From the NCBI RefSeq assembly GCF_015319355.1, contig NZ_JADILU010000008.1, forward strand, positions 1-64,000: a stretch of DNA of 64,000 nucleotides, given 5' to 3'. This document shows, piece after piece, positions 44,538-53,432 of the stretch. Source of the DNA: Psychroserpens luteus (GTDB lineage Bacteria > Bacteroidota > Bacteroidia > Flavobacteriales > Flavobacteriaceae). The position numbers were made by a program, and so were the translations under genes. Position 1 is the stretch's first letter, and every line of letters starts with the position of its first letter. The notes under the pieces are model-generated. The model was given only the letters and a program-made list of their open reading frames with translations. It was not told the origin of the DNA and did no database searches.

Positions 44538-45239
44538 ATGAAAAATTTTTATTCGCAATTTGATTTTCAAAGTGAATTACTTTTCGAGGTTTTAACTTCT
44601 GAAGAAAAAAAAATAGTGTATAATTCAATGGAGCCTCTAATCATAAAGAAAGGAAGCCTTTTGTTTTATGAAGAAGGTGTTCCTACTGGTATTTTTCAAA
44701 TTAAGAAAGGGAAAGCGAAGAAATTTAAACGTGGTTTTTCTGGAACAGAACAAATTTTCTATATCTACACAACTGGTGATGTATTAGGATATCATGCTTT
44801 ATTTGGAGAAGAGCGTTATCAAGATTCTTGTGAAGCTTTAGAGGACATGGAAGTTAATTTCATAGCTAAAGATGTTTTTTTAAAATTGTTACAGGATATT
44901 CCTGCTTTACAACGAACTTTTATAAAAAATATAGGTCATGAGTTCGGGGTTTTGGCTAATATTATCACAGTACTAGCTCAAAAGAATTTAAATGCACGAT
45001 TAGCTATTAATTTGCTCATTTTAGAAAATCGATTCCAAAAACATTATAAAGAAGGAGGTATTGATTTAACACGTGAGGATTTGGCTAATATTATTGGCAC
45101 TTCACCTGAAAGTTTGGGCAGGAGTCTCAAGCAGTTTAAGGATGAAGGGATTATTGAAGTAGATAAAAGAATTATTTACATCAAGAATAAGAATCAGATA
45201 TTTCAATTACTAAATATTGAGAAAGGTTATATGAATTAA
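44538..45239 (+). CDS. Crp/Fnr-family transcriptional regulator (second)
   Basis: 233 residues, clearly related to the regulator at 37.5 kb. Barrel motifs: LLFYEEGVPTGIFQIKKGKA, EQIFYIYTTGDVLGYHALFG. C-terminal helix-turn-helix: LTREDLANIIGTSPESLGRS with KQFKDEGII. No N-terminal Cys cluster. The recognition helix differs in TSPESLGR versus TVIETLAR, so the two regulators may read different sites. It is divergent from icd across the TGTTAT cluster. The 298 bp downstream to the ECF sigma gene hold no gene I can see. Confidence 0.93.
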   Translation: MKNFYSQFDFQSELLFEVLTSEEKKIVYNSMEPLIIKKGSLLFYEEGVPTGIFQIKKGKAKKFKRGFSGTEQIFYIYTTGDVLGYHALFGEERYQDSCEALEDMEVNFIAKDVFLKLLQDIPALQRTFIKNIGHEFGVLANIITVLAQKNLNARLAINLLILENRFQKHYKEGGIDLTREDLANIIGTSPESLGRSLKQFKDEGIIEVDKRIIYIKNKNQIFQLLNIEKGYMN

Positions 45240-45537
45240 GAATCATATCCATTATTTTATTGAGCATTCTATTTACTATTCAGGACCAATTTAGAAAATT
45301 CTTAAGACTTCAATAATACATAGTAATATCACATTTTTAACCATTTATATCCTGGAGTTCCATTAGTTTTTTTAAAATCTGGTATATTCCATATTAGAAT
45401 GAAATGTCATTATTCAAAGTATCTTGGTTAGATCTCTTGGTTTTGTTCTATATCATTATTGTTATTTATATATTTGGAAGTAAATAGCTGTCTACCTATC
45501 ACTATTTTAAATTAATTAATCTAAAGCTTATATAATT
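45240..45537. other. spacer between Crp/Fnr gene and sigma-factor gene
   Basis: AT-rich with no recognisable gene, RNA or strong hairpin. The promoter of the ECF sigma gene must lie here but no clear consensus was found. Confidence 0.35.
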
Positions 45538-46122
45538 TTGAAATCTAAAAAAGATATAGATCTTCTTTTGTGGGCAAAACTCAAAGACGGAAATATTGAG
45601 GCTTTAGGTAAGTTGTATGACCTTTATATTGATGATTTATTTAGTTATGGGATTCAATTTAGTTATAATAAAACTGAGGTTATGGATAGTATCCATGATG
45701 TATTCTTAAACCTTTATAAGTACAGAAATAATCTGGCAGATACAAATCACGTTAAATATTATTTACTACGATCATTAAAAAATCAAATACTTAAAAAGAG
45801 TAAAAGGACGTTCCAAATAGAGTCTATTGATGATAATGTTCTTTCTTTATCAGATTTTAGTGCTTCCGCAGAAGAAGAAATTATTGTTAGTGAGATTGAA
45901 AACGAACGCACTCATAGGTTATCTAAATCCATAAACTTGTTAAGTAAAAAGCAAAGACAAGGTTTGTTTTTAAGGTTTAACGAAGAAAAGGATTATGAAG
46001 ACATTGCTAAAATTATGAATGTCTCTGTGCAAACTTCCAGAACTATTATTTATAGAGCGATTAAATCTCTAAGAAAGAATATGTTAGCCTCTTTATTTTC
46101 TCTGTTTCAAATTTTTTATTAA
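45538..46122 (+). CDS. ECF-type RNA polymerase sigma factor (TTG start)
   Basis: 194 residues from TTG 45538 (MKSKKDIDLLLWAKLKDGNI). Region 2 is about 10-75 with ALGKLYDLYIDDLFSYGIQF and VMDSIHDVFLNLYKYR. Region 4 is about 125-180 with LLSKKQRQGLFLRFNEEKDY EDIAKIMNVSVQTSRTIIYRAIKSLRK. No other domains. It sits directly upstream of a FecR-type anti-sigma gene and a SusC with an STN domain. That is the standard trans-envelope signalling set in which substrate uptake frees the sigma factor to transcribe the locus. It should control the cyanophycinase locus. Confidence 0.92.
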   Translation: MKSKKDIDLLLWAKLKDGNIEALGKLYDLYIDDLFSYGIQFSYNKTEVMDSIHDVFLNLYKYRNNLADTNHVKYYLLRSLKNQILKKSKRTFQIESIDDNVLSLSDFSASAEEEIIVSEIENERTHRLSKSINLLSKKQRQGLFLRFNEEKDYEDIAKIMNVSVQTSRTIIYRAIKSLRKNMLASLFSLFQIFY

Positions 46123-46232
46123 AATTTCTCATTTTTTTTGTCTATGTCTTTTAGATGTTGGACTTATTATGATAGAGACCACTAGGTTTTATATTTTAAA
46201 TCAGTGTGTCTTAAATATAGTTTTAGAAAAAG

Positions 46233-47294
46233 ATGAAAGATAATAGGTCATATAAAATGAATTTTGATGAGATATCTAAAGAAGAGAAATCTCAATTAAA
46301 AGATAAAATAATAAACTCTGCTCATCTCCATAGGCAGAAAAAACGTCGTGTAAAATATACGATGAGTTTTGTTGCAGCATCAGTAGTGCTTTTATTTTCT
46401 ATAGGTGTTTTTAATTACATGAAACAAGATGTTTCTCCTATAGAGGAATTTGTAAACACAACACAGGATCAAGGCAAATCAAATGAAGTAAAACTTATTT
46501 TAAGTGATGCAAAGGATATTGAAATTCCCGAAAATGATTCGGCCATAACCTATTCTAATAATGGTCAAAATGTTTCCTTCGGAAATTCTAAAACTATAAG
46601 TCAAGAGCTTTCAGCACAAAAAGAAATCGTCTTTAATACATTAATTGTCCCTTATGGCAAACGTTCAGAAATTGTATTGTCTGATGGTAGTAAGGTCTGG
46701 TTAAATTCTGGTTCAAAATTAGTGTTTCCTGCTTCTTTTTCCAAAGAAAAAAGAGAAGTCTATCTCGAAGGAGAAGCTATTTTTGAAGTGACTCACAATA
46801 AAAAACAACCGTTTATAGTAAAATCAAAAGATCAAGATATTGAGGTATTAGGTACCATATTTAATGTGAGTAATTACGCTGATGATGATTCTATATTCAC
46901 AGTACTTAAAAGTGGAAGCGTTCAAATACACTATAATAATGACAACCTAATCTCATCTAAAAGTCATTTAAAGATAGTTCCAAATACGTTAGCAACTTAT
47001 AATAAAAAAGATAAAAATGTTTTCACAAAAACGGTAGACGTAGAAACCTATTTTTCTTGGAGAGACGGTGTTTTTATCTTTAAAAATGATGCCTTAAAGA
47101 CGATAATGAAAAAACTATCAAGGTATTATAATGTAGATATCATTATCAATGACGATAATTTATCTAATCAAACATTTTCAGGCTATTTGGATGTAAATGA
47201 AGATTTAGATCATGTATTGCAAATCATTAATGAGGCAGAAACGTCTCCCTTTACATATGAACTGACAAAAAACAATCAACTAATCATAAATTAA
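46233..47294 (+). CDS. FecR-family anti-sigma factor
   Basis: 353 residues. A cytoplasmic N-terminus (1-48) leads to one transmembrane helix (about 49-66, TMSFVAASVVLLFSIGVFNYM). The periplasmic FecR domain (about 140-240) reads LIVPYGKRSEIVLSDGSKVWLNSGSKL VFPASFSKEKREVYLEGEAIFEV. The C-terminal DUF4974-like domain (about 280-350) is FKNDALKTIMKKLSRYYNVD and FSGYLDVNEDLDHVLQIINEA. It holds the ECF sigma factor until the SusC N-terminal STN domain contacts it. It contains a CTTCGGAA octamer at 46577. Confidence 0.93.
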   Translation: MKDNRSYKMNFDEISKEEKSQLKDKIINSAHLHRQKKRRVKYTMSFVAASVVLLFSIGVFNYMKQDVSPIEEFVNTTQDQGKSNEVKLILSDAKDIEIPENDSAITYSNNGQNVSFGNSKTISQELSAQKEIVFNTLIVPYGKRSEIVLSDGSKVWLNSGSKLVFPASFSKEKREVYLEGEAIFEVTHNKKQPFIVKSKDQDIEVLGTIFNVSNYADDDSIFTVLKSGSVQIHYNNDNLISSKSHLKIVPNTLATYNKKDKNVFTKTVDVETYFSWRDGVFIFKNDALKTIMKKLSRYYNVDIIINDDNLSNQTFSGYLDVNEDLDHVLQIINEAETSPFTYELTKNNQLIIN

Positions 47295-47417
47295 AAAACG
47301 AGCTATTATGAAACAAAATCAGTAGAAGTGAAAAACTAGAAGATGCGCCAACACCTTCTAGCTTAAAAAATTAACACAACTGCATGAAGCAGTAATATTA
47401 ACCACTAAAACAAAATT
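47295..47417 (+). promoter_or_regulatory. SusC leader region with hairpin
   Basis: CTAGAAG (47336-47342) pairs with CTTCTAG (47355-47361) across a 12-nt loop, with an AT-rich tail after it. The preceding ATGAAACAAAATCAGTAG (47308-) is a five-codon open frame. A leader peptide or attenuator is possible, but there is no proof. Confidence 0.4.
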
Positions 47418-50400
47418 ATGAATAAAAATAAGAACCTTTGTGCTTTTGAACGCACAAAGCCTTTAAGATACTATTTGGTAAATATTATGAGAATCTTTCT
47501 ATTATTAATAACCATTGGTTTAAGTTCTGCTTTTGCAAATACTACAAATGCTCAGACTAAAATAGATATAAACGTAAGCAATGTAACTTTAGAAGAATTA
47601 TTTAAAGATATACAGAGTAAAAGCGAATTTATATTTTTTTACAAAGACGATGTCTTAAAATATAATGTGTCATTAAATCTTAAAGACGCAACACTTTCTA
47701 CAATTTTAGACACTGCATTAGCAGGGACTAATTTAACTTATAAAGTAGATGAAAGACAAGTTGTTATTAAAGAAGATGTTAATGTAAAAGCTAATAATTC
47801 TAAAAGTGCTCAGCAAACAAAAACCATTACAGGTAAGGTTGTTGATGATACAGGTATGCCTTTGGTTGGAGCAACAGTGATGGTTAAAGGCGCTAACACT
47901 GGAGTCATCACAGATTTTGATGGTAATTTTGAATTGTCGGTTCCTGATGATACAACAACTTTAGTTATTTCTTATTTAGGTTATTCTCCTCAAGAAGTTG
48001 AGATTATTGGCAAAACTATTATTGATGTTAAAATGATGCCAGATAATGCTGCTTTAGATGAAATCGTGGTTATTGGTTATGGTACAGAGAAAAAAGCATT
48101 ATTAAGTGATGCGATAACTTCTATCAGTTCTAAACAAGTAAAAGATTTGCCAGTTTCGTCAGTAGATGGGATTCTTCAAGGTCAGGCAGCAGGTGTACAA
48201 GTACAACAAAATTCTGGGACTCCAGGTGGAGAAATGTCTGTGAGAATTCGTGGGCTAAGTTCTATCAGTGGTTCTAATCAGCCACTTTATATTATTGATG
48301 GAATACCAGTTACTACTGGTGATTTTGGACAAATTGGTTACTCTGGTCAAGGCTCAAGTGCACTTGCAGATTTAAATCCAGGTGATATTGAATCTATAAG
48401 TGTTTTGAAAGATGCATCAGCAACTGCAATTTATGGAGCTAGAGGATCAAATGGTATTGTATTGATTACTACAAAGCGTGGTAAAGAGCAAAAATCTGTA
48501 GTTAATGTCAATGTGTATTCTGGTGTACAACGTGCTTGGAATAAGTTAGACATGTTAAATGCTAGAGAATGGATGGAGTATAGAAATGATCTTACTAATA
48601 GCACTGTTTTTACTGAAGAACAAATGAATAATATTACAGTAGATACAGATTGGCAAGATGTTATTTTTAGAAACGCAGCAATAAATAGTATCGAGTTGTC
48701 TGCAATAGGAGGTTCTGAAAAGACGAAATTTTTTATGAGCGGAACATATTTTGATCAAGAAGGAATTTTAATTGGTACAGATTATCAAAGAATAAATGCG
48801 CGTGTTAATGTAGATCATCAATTATCTGACAAAGTCAAAATAGGAACAAGTATAGGGTTGACTTATGCAAAAACAAATCGTGTAGAAAGCGATCAAACGC
48901 TTCATGGTCCATTACCTAATGGAATCTCGACACCAGCAATATATTCGGTATATAATGAAGATGGATCTTATAATCAAAGTGGTCCATATTCTAATGCAGT
49001 GTCTATTGCAAACGAAGCTATTAATGAAAACTTTTCTTATAGAACGAATTCTAATATTTATTTAGACTATGAAATTTTTGAAGATTTAACCTTTTCAACA
49101 AAATGGGGAATTGATTTCTTAAATTTTAGAGAACATGCTTATGAGTCTACTAAAACGGTTCAAGGTGCAAAATATAATGGCTTAGGTTTTGAAACTTATA
49201 GTAACGTTTCAAATATTGTATCTAACAACTTATTAAAGTATAATAAGAAAATCAACAACCATAAATTTGAAGCCTTAGTGGGTTATACTTTTGAAAAGTA
49301 CCAATACAGATCTTCATTTATTAGAGGTCAGGATTATGTAGATGATAATTTAGAATATATAAGTTCTGCTTCTACAATAGTTTCTGCAAGTGCTAATGCA
49401 TCAGATGCTGGTATAAGATCTTATTTAGGGAGAGTAAATTATAATTTTGACGATAAATACATTGCCACAGTTTCTGGTCGTTTTGATACATCGACAAAGT
49501 TTGGTGAGAATAATAGAACTGGATTTTTCCCAGCTGCTTCTGTAGCTTGGCGTGTTTCCGAAGAAAACTTTTTAAAAAATCAAGAGATTGTTTCAGATCT
49601 TAAATTAAGAGTGAGTTATGGTCTTACAGGAAACGATGATATTAGTCCGTTTTTGTTTTCAGAACTCTACGGAAATACATCTTACGGTGGACAACCAGCT
49701 ATTTACCCTAGTAATATCCCAAATCCAGATTTAAAATGGGAAAGTACTGCGCAGTTTAATTTAGGAGTGAATTTTGGGCTTTTTGATGATAGAATCACCA
49801 TAACTGCAGACTATTATAATAAACAAACCAAAGATTTATTACTAAGCAGACCGTTGCCTTCTAGTTCTGGTTTTTCTTCAATTACTGAAAATGTAGGTAG
49901 CGTAGAAAATAAAGGAATTGAAATTTCAATTGCGACTAATAACTTTATTGGAGAAACCTTTACTTGGGATACAAATTTTAATATCTCTGGCAACCGAAAT
50001 AAAGTATTAGAGCTTTATAATGGTCAACCTATTGATGATATTGGTCGTGGAGGAAATAGAATTATGGAAGGTCAACCTATAGGTGTTTTCTATAGTTATA
50101 AGTCTTTAGGAGTTGATCCTTCTACAGGAGATATTGTTTATGCAGATACTAATTTTGATGGTGAAATCACATCAGCAGATAGAACAATAGTTGGTAATCC
50201 ACATCCCGATTTCATTTTCGGTTTAACAAATAACTTTTCTTATAAAGGCATTGATTTAAGTGTCTTTTTACAGGGTTCTTATGGTAACGATGTATTCAAT
50301 GGATCTAGATTGTTCTTAGAATCTTTACAAGGAGGTGATAATCAATTAGCATCCATAACAAGACGTTGGCAACAGCCTGGAGATATTACAGATATTCCTA

Positions 50401-50711
50401 GAGCAACCACAGATCCTATTGCGTCAGCACAAAATAAGCGCGTGTCATCTCGTTTTATTGAAGATGGTTCTTACATGAGAGTTAAAAATGTAACGCTTGG
50501 TTACACGGTTGATAAAAAGGTGTTAGAGAAAACAATGTTCTCTAGTTTACGTGTGTATGTAAGTGCACAAAACTTATTCACGTTTACAAACTATTCAGGT
50601 TTAGATCCAGAGGTGAATTATAGAGGTGATGATAACTCTGTTATTGGTACAGATTTCTTTACGTATCCACAAGCGCAAACAGTAACTCTAGGTGTTAATT
50701 TAAAATTTTAA
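47418..50711 (+). CDS. SusC/RagA-type TonB-dependent transporter with STN domain
   Basis: 1097 residues. Signal region (about 20-48, ending TTNAQ). The STN (secretin/TonB N-terminal short) domain (about 50-122) includes ISNVTLEELFKDIQ-like sequence (NVTLEELFKDIQSKSEFIFF). A carboxypeptidase-D regulatory-like domain (about 136-215) is ITGKVVDDTGMPLVGATVMV. TonB box LDEIVVIGYGTEKK. Plug (about 225-350): ISSKQVKDLPVSSVDGILQG, RIRGLSSISGSNQPLYIIDG, LKDASATAIYGARGSNG. The remainder is a 22-stranded barrel ending TVTLGVNLKF. The STN domain marks it as a signalling transporter acting on the adjacent FecR-ECF pair. It probably imports peptide products with SusD. The octamer TTCCGAAG occurs at 49556. 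Confidence 0.95.
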   Translation: MNKNKNLCAFERTKPLRYYLVNIMRIFLLLITIGLSSAFANTTNAQTKIDINVSNVTLEELFKDIQSKSEFIFFYKDDVLKYNVSLNLKDATLSTILDTALAGTNLTYKVDERQVVIKEDVNVKANNSKSAQQTKTITGKVVDDTGMPLVGATVMVKGANTGVITDFDGNFELSVPDDTTTLVISYLGYSPQEVEIIGKTIIDVKMMPDNAALDEIVVIGYGTEKKALLSDAITSISSKQVKDLPVSSVDGILQGQAAGVQVQQNSGTPGGEMSVRIRGLSSISGSNQPLYIIDGIPVTTGDFGQIGYSGQGSSALADLNPGDIESISVLKDASATAIYGARGSNGIVLITTKRGKEQKSVVNVNVYSGVQRAWNKLDMLNAREWMEYRNDLTNSTVFTEEQMNNITVDTDWQDVIFRNAAINSIELSAIGGSEKTKFFMSGTYFDQEGILIGTDYQRINARVNVDHQLSDKVKIGTSIGLTYAKTNRVESDQTLHGPLPNGISTPAIYSVYNEDGSYNQSGPYSNAVSIANEAINENFSYRTNSNIYLDYEIFEDLTFSTKWGIDFLNFREHAYESTKTVQGAKYNGLGFETYSNVSNIVSNNLLKYNKKINNHKFEALVGYTFEKYQYRSSFIRGQDYVDDNLEYISSASTIVSASANASDAGIRSYLGRVNYNFDDKYIATVSGRFDTSTKFGENNRTGFFPAASVAWRVSEENFLKNQEIVSDLKLRVSYGLTGNDDISPFLFSELYGNTSYGGQPAIYPSNIPNPDLKWESTAQFNLGVNFGLFDDRITITADYYNKQTKDLLLSRPLPSSSGFSSITENVGSVENKGIEISIATNNFIGETFTWDTNFNISGNRNKVLELYNGQPIDDIGRGGNRIMEGQPIGVFYSYKSLGVDPSTGDIVYADTNFDGEITSADRTIVGNPHPDFIFGLTNNFSYKGIDLSVFLQGSYGNDVFNGSRLFLESLQGGDNQLASITRRWQQPGDITDIPRATTDPIASAQNKRVSSRFIEDGSYMRVKNVTLGYTVDKKVLEKTMFSSLRVYVSAQNLFTFTNYSGLDPEVNYRGDDNSVIGTDFFTYPQAQTVTLGVNLKF

Positions 50712-50714
50712 AAG

Positions 50715-52043
50715 ATGAAAAAGATAATTTTTATAACCTTAATCTTATGTACAGCACTTTCGTGTGATGTTTTAGATGTAGAACCTCAAAATTCTATTTC
50801 TGCGGAAGAAGCATTTAATACAAAAGAAGATATAGATAAAGGAATTTTAGGTGCTTATGCATCGTTTCAGAGTTTAAGTTACTACGGAAGAACATTTGGA
50901 ATATTTTCAGACCTAGCTGCAGATAACCTTTCACATCCTGTTGATGCTACAGCTACAGCGTACGCAGAAGTTGATAATAATAGTATTCTACCAGAAAATG
51001 GATCGGTAGATGGGATTTGGAGTATTGCTTATGATGGTATTAATGTCGCCAACAATGTCATTGATAAAGTACCAACTATTACAGATATGACAGAACAAGA
51101 AAAGAATGAGGCTTTATCAGAGTTATATTTTATTAGAGCTTTAAATCATTTTAATCTGTTAAACTATTTTGGAGGAGTTCCAATCAAAGTAGCACCAACT
51201 GTTGGCGTTAATAATCTGGATGCACCTAGAAATACTGAAGAAGAAGTGTATAATCAAATTATAAACGATTTAATATTTGCTGTCGAGCATCTTCCTGTAT
51301 CTAGTACAAAAATTAGAGCGTCTAATGCTGCTGCTAAAGCGTTATTGGCAAAAGTATATTTGTATAAAAAAGAATATCCTTTAGCGATTTTAATGGCTTC
51401 GGAAGTGATATCAGATGGTGGTTACACATTACCAGATAATTATCGTGATGTATTTGAAGATGATGAATCAGACGAATCTATTTTTGAAATATCATTTTCA
51501 GAATTAGAAAGAAACCGTATTGCAGAGTATAATTTTCCTACTTCACTTAATGGAAGAAGAGAAGTAGAACCGTCGCAAGATTTATTAGACGCTTACGAAG
51601 CTAATGACGAAAGATTTGAAGCGAGTATTGCTTTTGAAGGTGATAAAGCTTACGCCATTAAATACGACGATTTAAGTTTAGGAACAGGAAACTTTATTGT
51701 GCTAAGATTAGCAGATATGTATCTTATTAGAGCAGAAGCAGAAGCGAGTTTGCAAGCGCCAAATGTATCATCTGTTCAATCTGATATCAACGAGATTAGA
51801 GTTCGTGCAAACTTGCAGCCAACATCTGAATCTTCTATTACACAATTACTTAGAATTATTGAAGACGAAAGAAGAATAGAATTCGCTTTTGAAGGTCAAC
51901 GCTGGTTTGATCTTGTAAGAACAGATCGCGCAATTACGGTATTACCAAATGTAAATAGCACTAACCAAATGCTTTTTCCAATACCTACAGACGAAATTCA
52001 AACTAATAACAGTCCAGGAATGGTTCAAAATCCAGGATACTAA
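50715..52043 (+). CDS. SusD/RagB-family surface lipoprotein
   Basis: 442 residues. Lipoprotein signal: IIFITLILCTALSC, Cys17. SusD-type helices (TPR-like) run through the protein. ALNHFNLLNYFGGVPIKVAP and SNAAAKALLAKVYLYKKEYP are typical, and the C-terminus ...ERRIEFAFEGQRWFDLVRTD and QNPGY is a family ending. It acts as the lid of the SusC barrel and binds the polymer or oligomer at the surface. It follows SusC by 3 bp. Ligand specificity is not readable from sequence. Confidence 0.95.
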   Translation: MKKIIFITLILCTALSCDVLDVEPQNSISAEEAFNTKEDIDKGILGAYASFQSLSYYGRTFGIFSDLAADNLSHPVDATATAYAEVDNNSILPENGSVDGIWSIAYDGINVANNVIDKVPTITDMTEQEKNEALSELYFIRALNHFNLLNYFGGVPIKVAPTVGVNNLDAPRNTEEEVYNQIINDLIFAVEHLPVSSTKIRASNAAAKALLAKVYLYKKEYPLAILMASEVISDGGYTLPDNYRDVFEDDESDESIFEISFSELERNRIAEYNFPTSLNGRREVEPSQDLLDAYEANDERFEASIAFEGDKAYAIKYDDLSLGTGNFIVLRLADMYLIRAEAEASLQAPNVSSVQSDINEIRVRANLQPTSESSITQLLRIIEDERRIEFAFEGQRWFDLVRTDRAITVLPNVNSTNQMLFPIPTDEIQTNNSPGMVQNPGY

Positions 52044-52055
52044 AAACGACTCATC

Positions 52056-53420
52056 ATGATTAAAATAAAATTTATGACAACTAAATATTTCAGCTACATT
52101 TTTATAGCTCTATTATCTTTCACATTTTTTACTTGTGAAGACGATGACACTGTACCACCACAATCTCAAGCAGAATTTACTGCTAGTGCAACTCAAGTTG
52201 CTGTTGGTGAGGAAATTCAATTCACTAATAATTCTCAAAATGCTACAGCTTATGCATGGAGTTTTGGAGATGGTACAACATCAAATCAAGTGTCACCAAG
52301 AAAAACGTATGAGACTAGTAATGTCTTTTTAGTGAGCTTAGTGTCAACAGGAGCTGGTGGTTCTACAATTTCTAATATGGAGATTACAGTAACACCTGCA
52401 AGTTTGTTTTCCGTAGAAAATGAAGAAGATCTTATTGCAACAATACCAGTTCAATTTGTGAATATCTCTGAAGGTGCAGATAGTTATTCTTGGAATTTTG
52501 GTGATGCAGATAATTCGACGTCAACAGAAGAAAACCCAGAGTTTGCTTATCCATCTGCTGGAACATTTACAGTAAGTTTAACAGCAAGTAGCGCTTTTGG
52601 TTCACAAATATTTTCAAAAGACGTTGTTATAGGCGAAGCTCCAGAAGCACCAGCCGAATTATATTATATGGCAATTGGAGATGAATATATTAGAAACCTG
52701 ATTTTAGATGGTTCAGGAACTGTAAATGATGTTTATGATGCTGTTGGTAAAGGCGGTGTTGGTATGGCTTATGATGAGGTGAATGAGAAATTATATTTCA
52801 GTGATTTTGATACGTACCCCTTCGGAAATATCTGGAGAATGAACCTTGACGGAACAGGAATTGAAGCTATTGCGACAAATATTGGTGATCCTTATGCGAT
52901 TGCTTTAGATGTTGCTGGAAACAAAATCTACTGGGTTGATGATGAGGGTAATGTGTCAAAAGCAAATTTAGATGGTTCTAATCCGGAAATCGGATTTTTT
53001 AATTTACCAGGAGTGAACTGGAGAGCAATTTCTTTAGATGTTGAAAATGGCAAAATGTATGTTTATGATGTAAATATTGAAGAGGTTTATGAAGTTAATT
53101 TAGACGGAACAAACCCTAATGTAATTATCACAGGAAACTATGGTTATGCACTTCTAGTTGATACCGTAAATGACAAAATTTATTTTGATGATCAAAATGA
53201 TGATTTACTTAAAGTGGCTAATCTAGATGGATCAAATATTCAAACTATTGATGCTGAAGGCACAAGGATTTATGGAATGCAAATTGATCACGAAGCTGGA
53301 AAATTATATTGGTCTGGACGTGACTCTGGAGAATTGTACAGTGCAAATTTAGATGGTACAGATCGAGTAGTTTTAAGAACAGGAATCGCAAGCCCTAGAG
53401 GAATAGCTTTAATAAAATAA
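52056..53420 (+). CDS. surface lipoprotein with two PKD domains and YWTD-like propeller
   Basis: 454 residues (a second Met at 52074 is a good alternative start). Lipobox FFTC (about residue 27). Two PKD domains: VGEEIQFTNNSQNATAYAWSFGDG (about 45-112) and VQFVNISEGADSYSWNFGD (about 125-195). The C-terminal half (about 200-454) has five or six repeats of the form YWxDxxG...ANLDGSN (MNLDGTGIE, ANLDGSNPE, VNLDGTNPN, ANLDGSNIQ, ANLDGTDRV), the LDL-receptor-type YWTD beta-propeller. It probably binds substrate or other proteins at the cell surface, like SusE/F. It follows SusD by 12 bp. Confidence 0.88.
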   Translation: MIKIKFMTTKYFSYIFIALLSFTFFTCEDDDTVPPQSQAEFTASATQVAVGEEIQFTNNSQNATAYAWSFGDGTTSNQVSPRKTYETSNVFLVSLVSTGAGGSTISNMEITVTPASLFSVENEEDLIATIPVQFVNISEGADSYSWNFGDADNSTSTEENPEFAYPSAGTFTVSLTASSAFGSQIFSKDVVIGEAPEAPAELYYMAIGDEYIRNLILDGSGTVNDVYDAVGKGGVGMAYDEVNEKLYFSDFDTYPFGNIWRMNLDGTGIEAIATNIGDPYAIALDVAGNKIYWVDDEGNVSKANLDGSNPEIGFFNLPGVNWRAISLDVENGKMYVYDVNIEEVYEVNLDGTNPNVIITGNYGYALLVDTVNDKIYFDDQNDDLLKVANLDGSNIQTIDAEGTRIYGMQIDHEAGKLYWSGRDSGELYSANLDGTDRVVLRTGIASPRGIALIK

Positions 53421-53432
53421 TAGTTTAAACAG

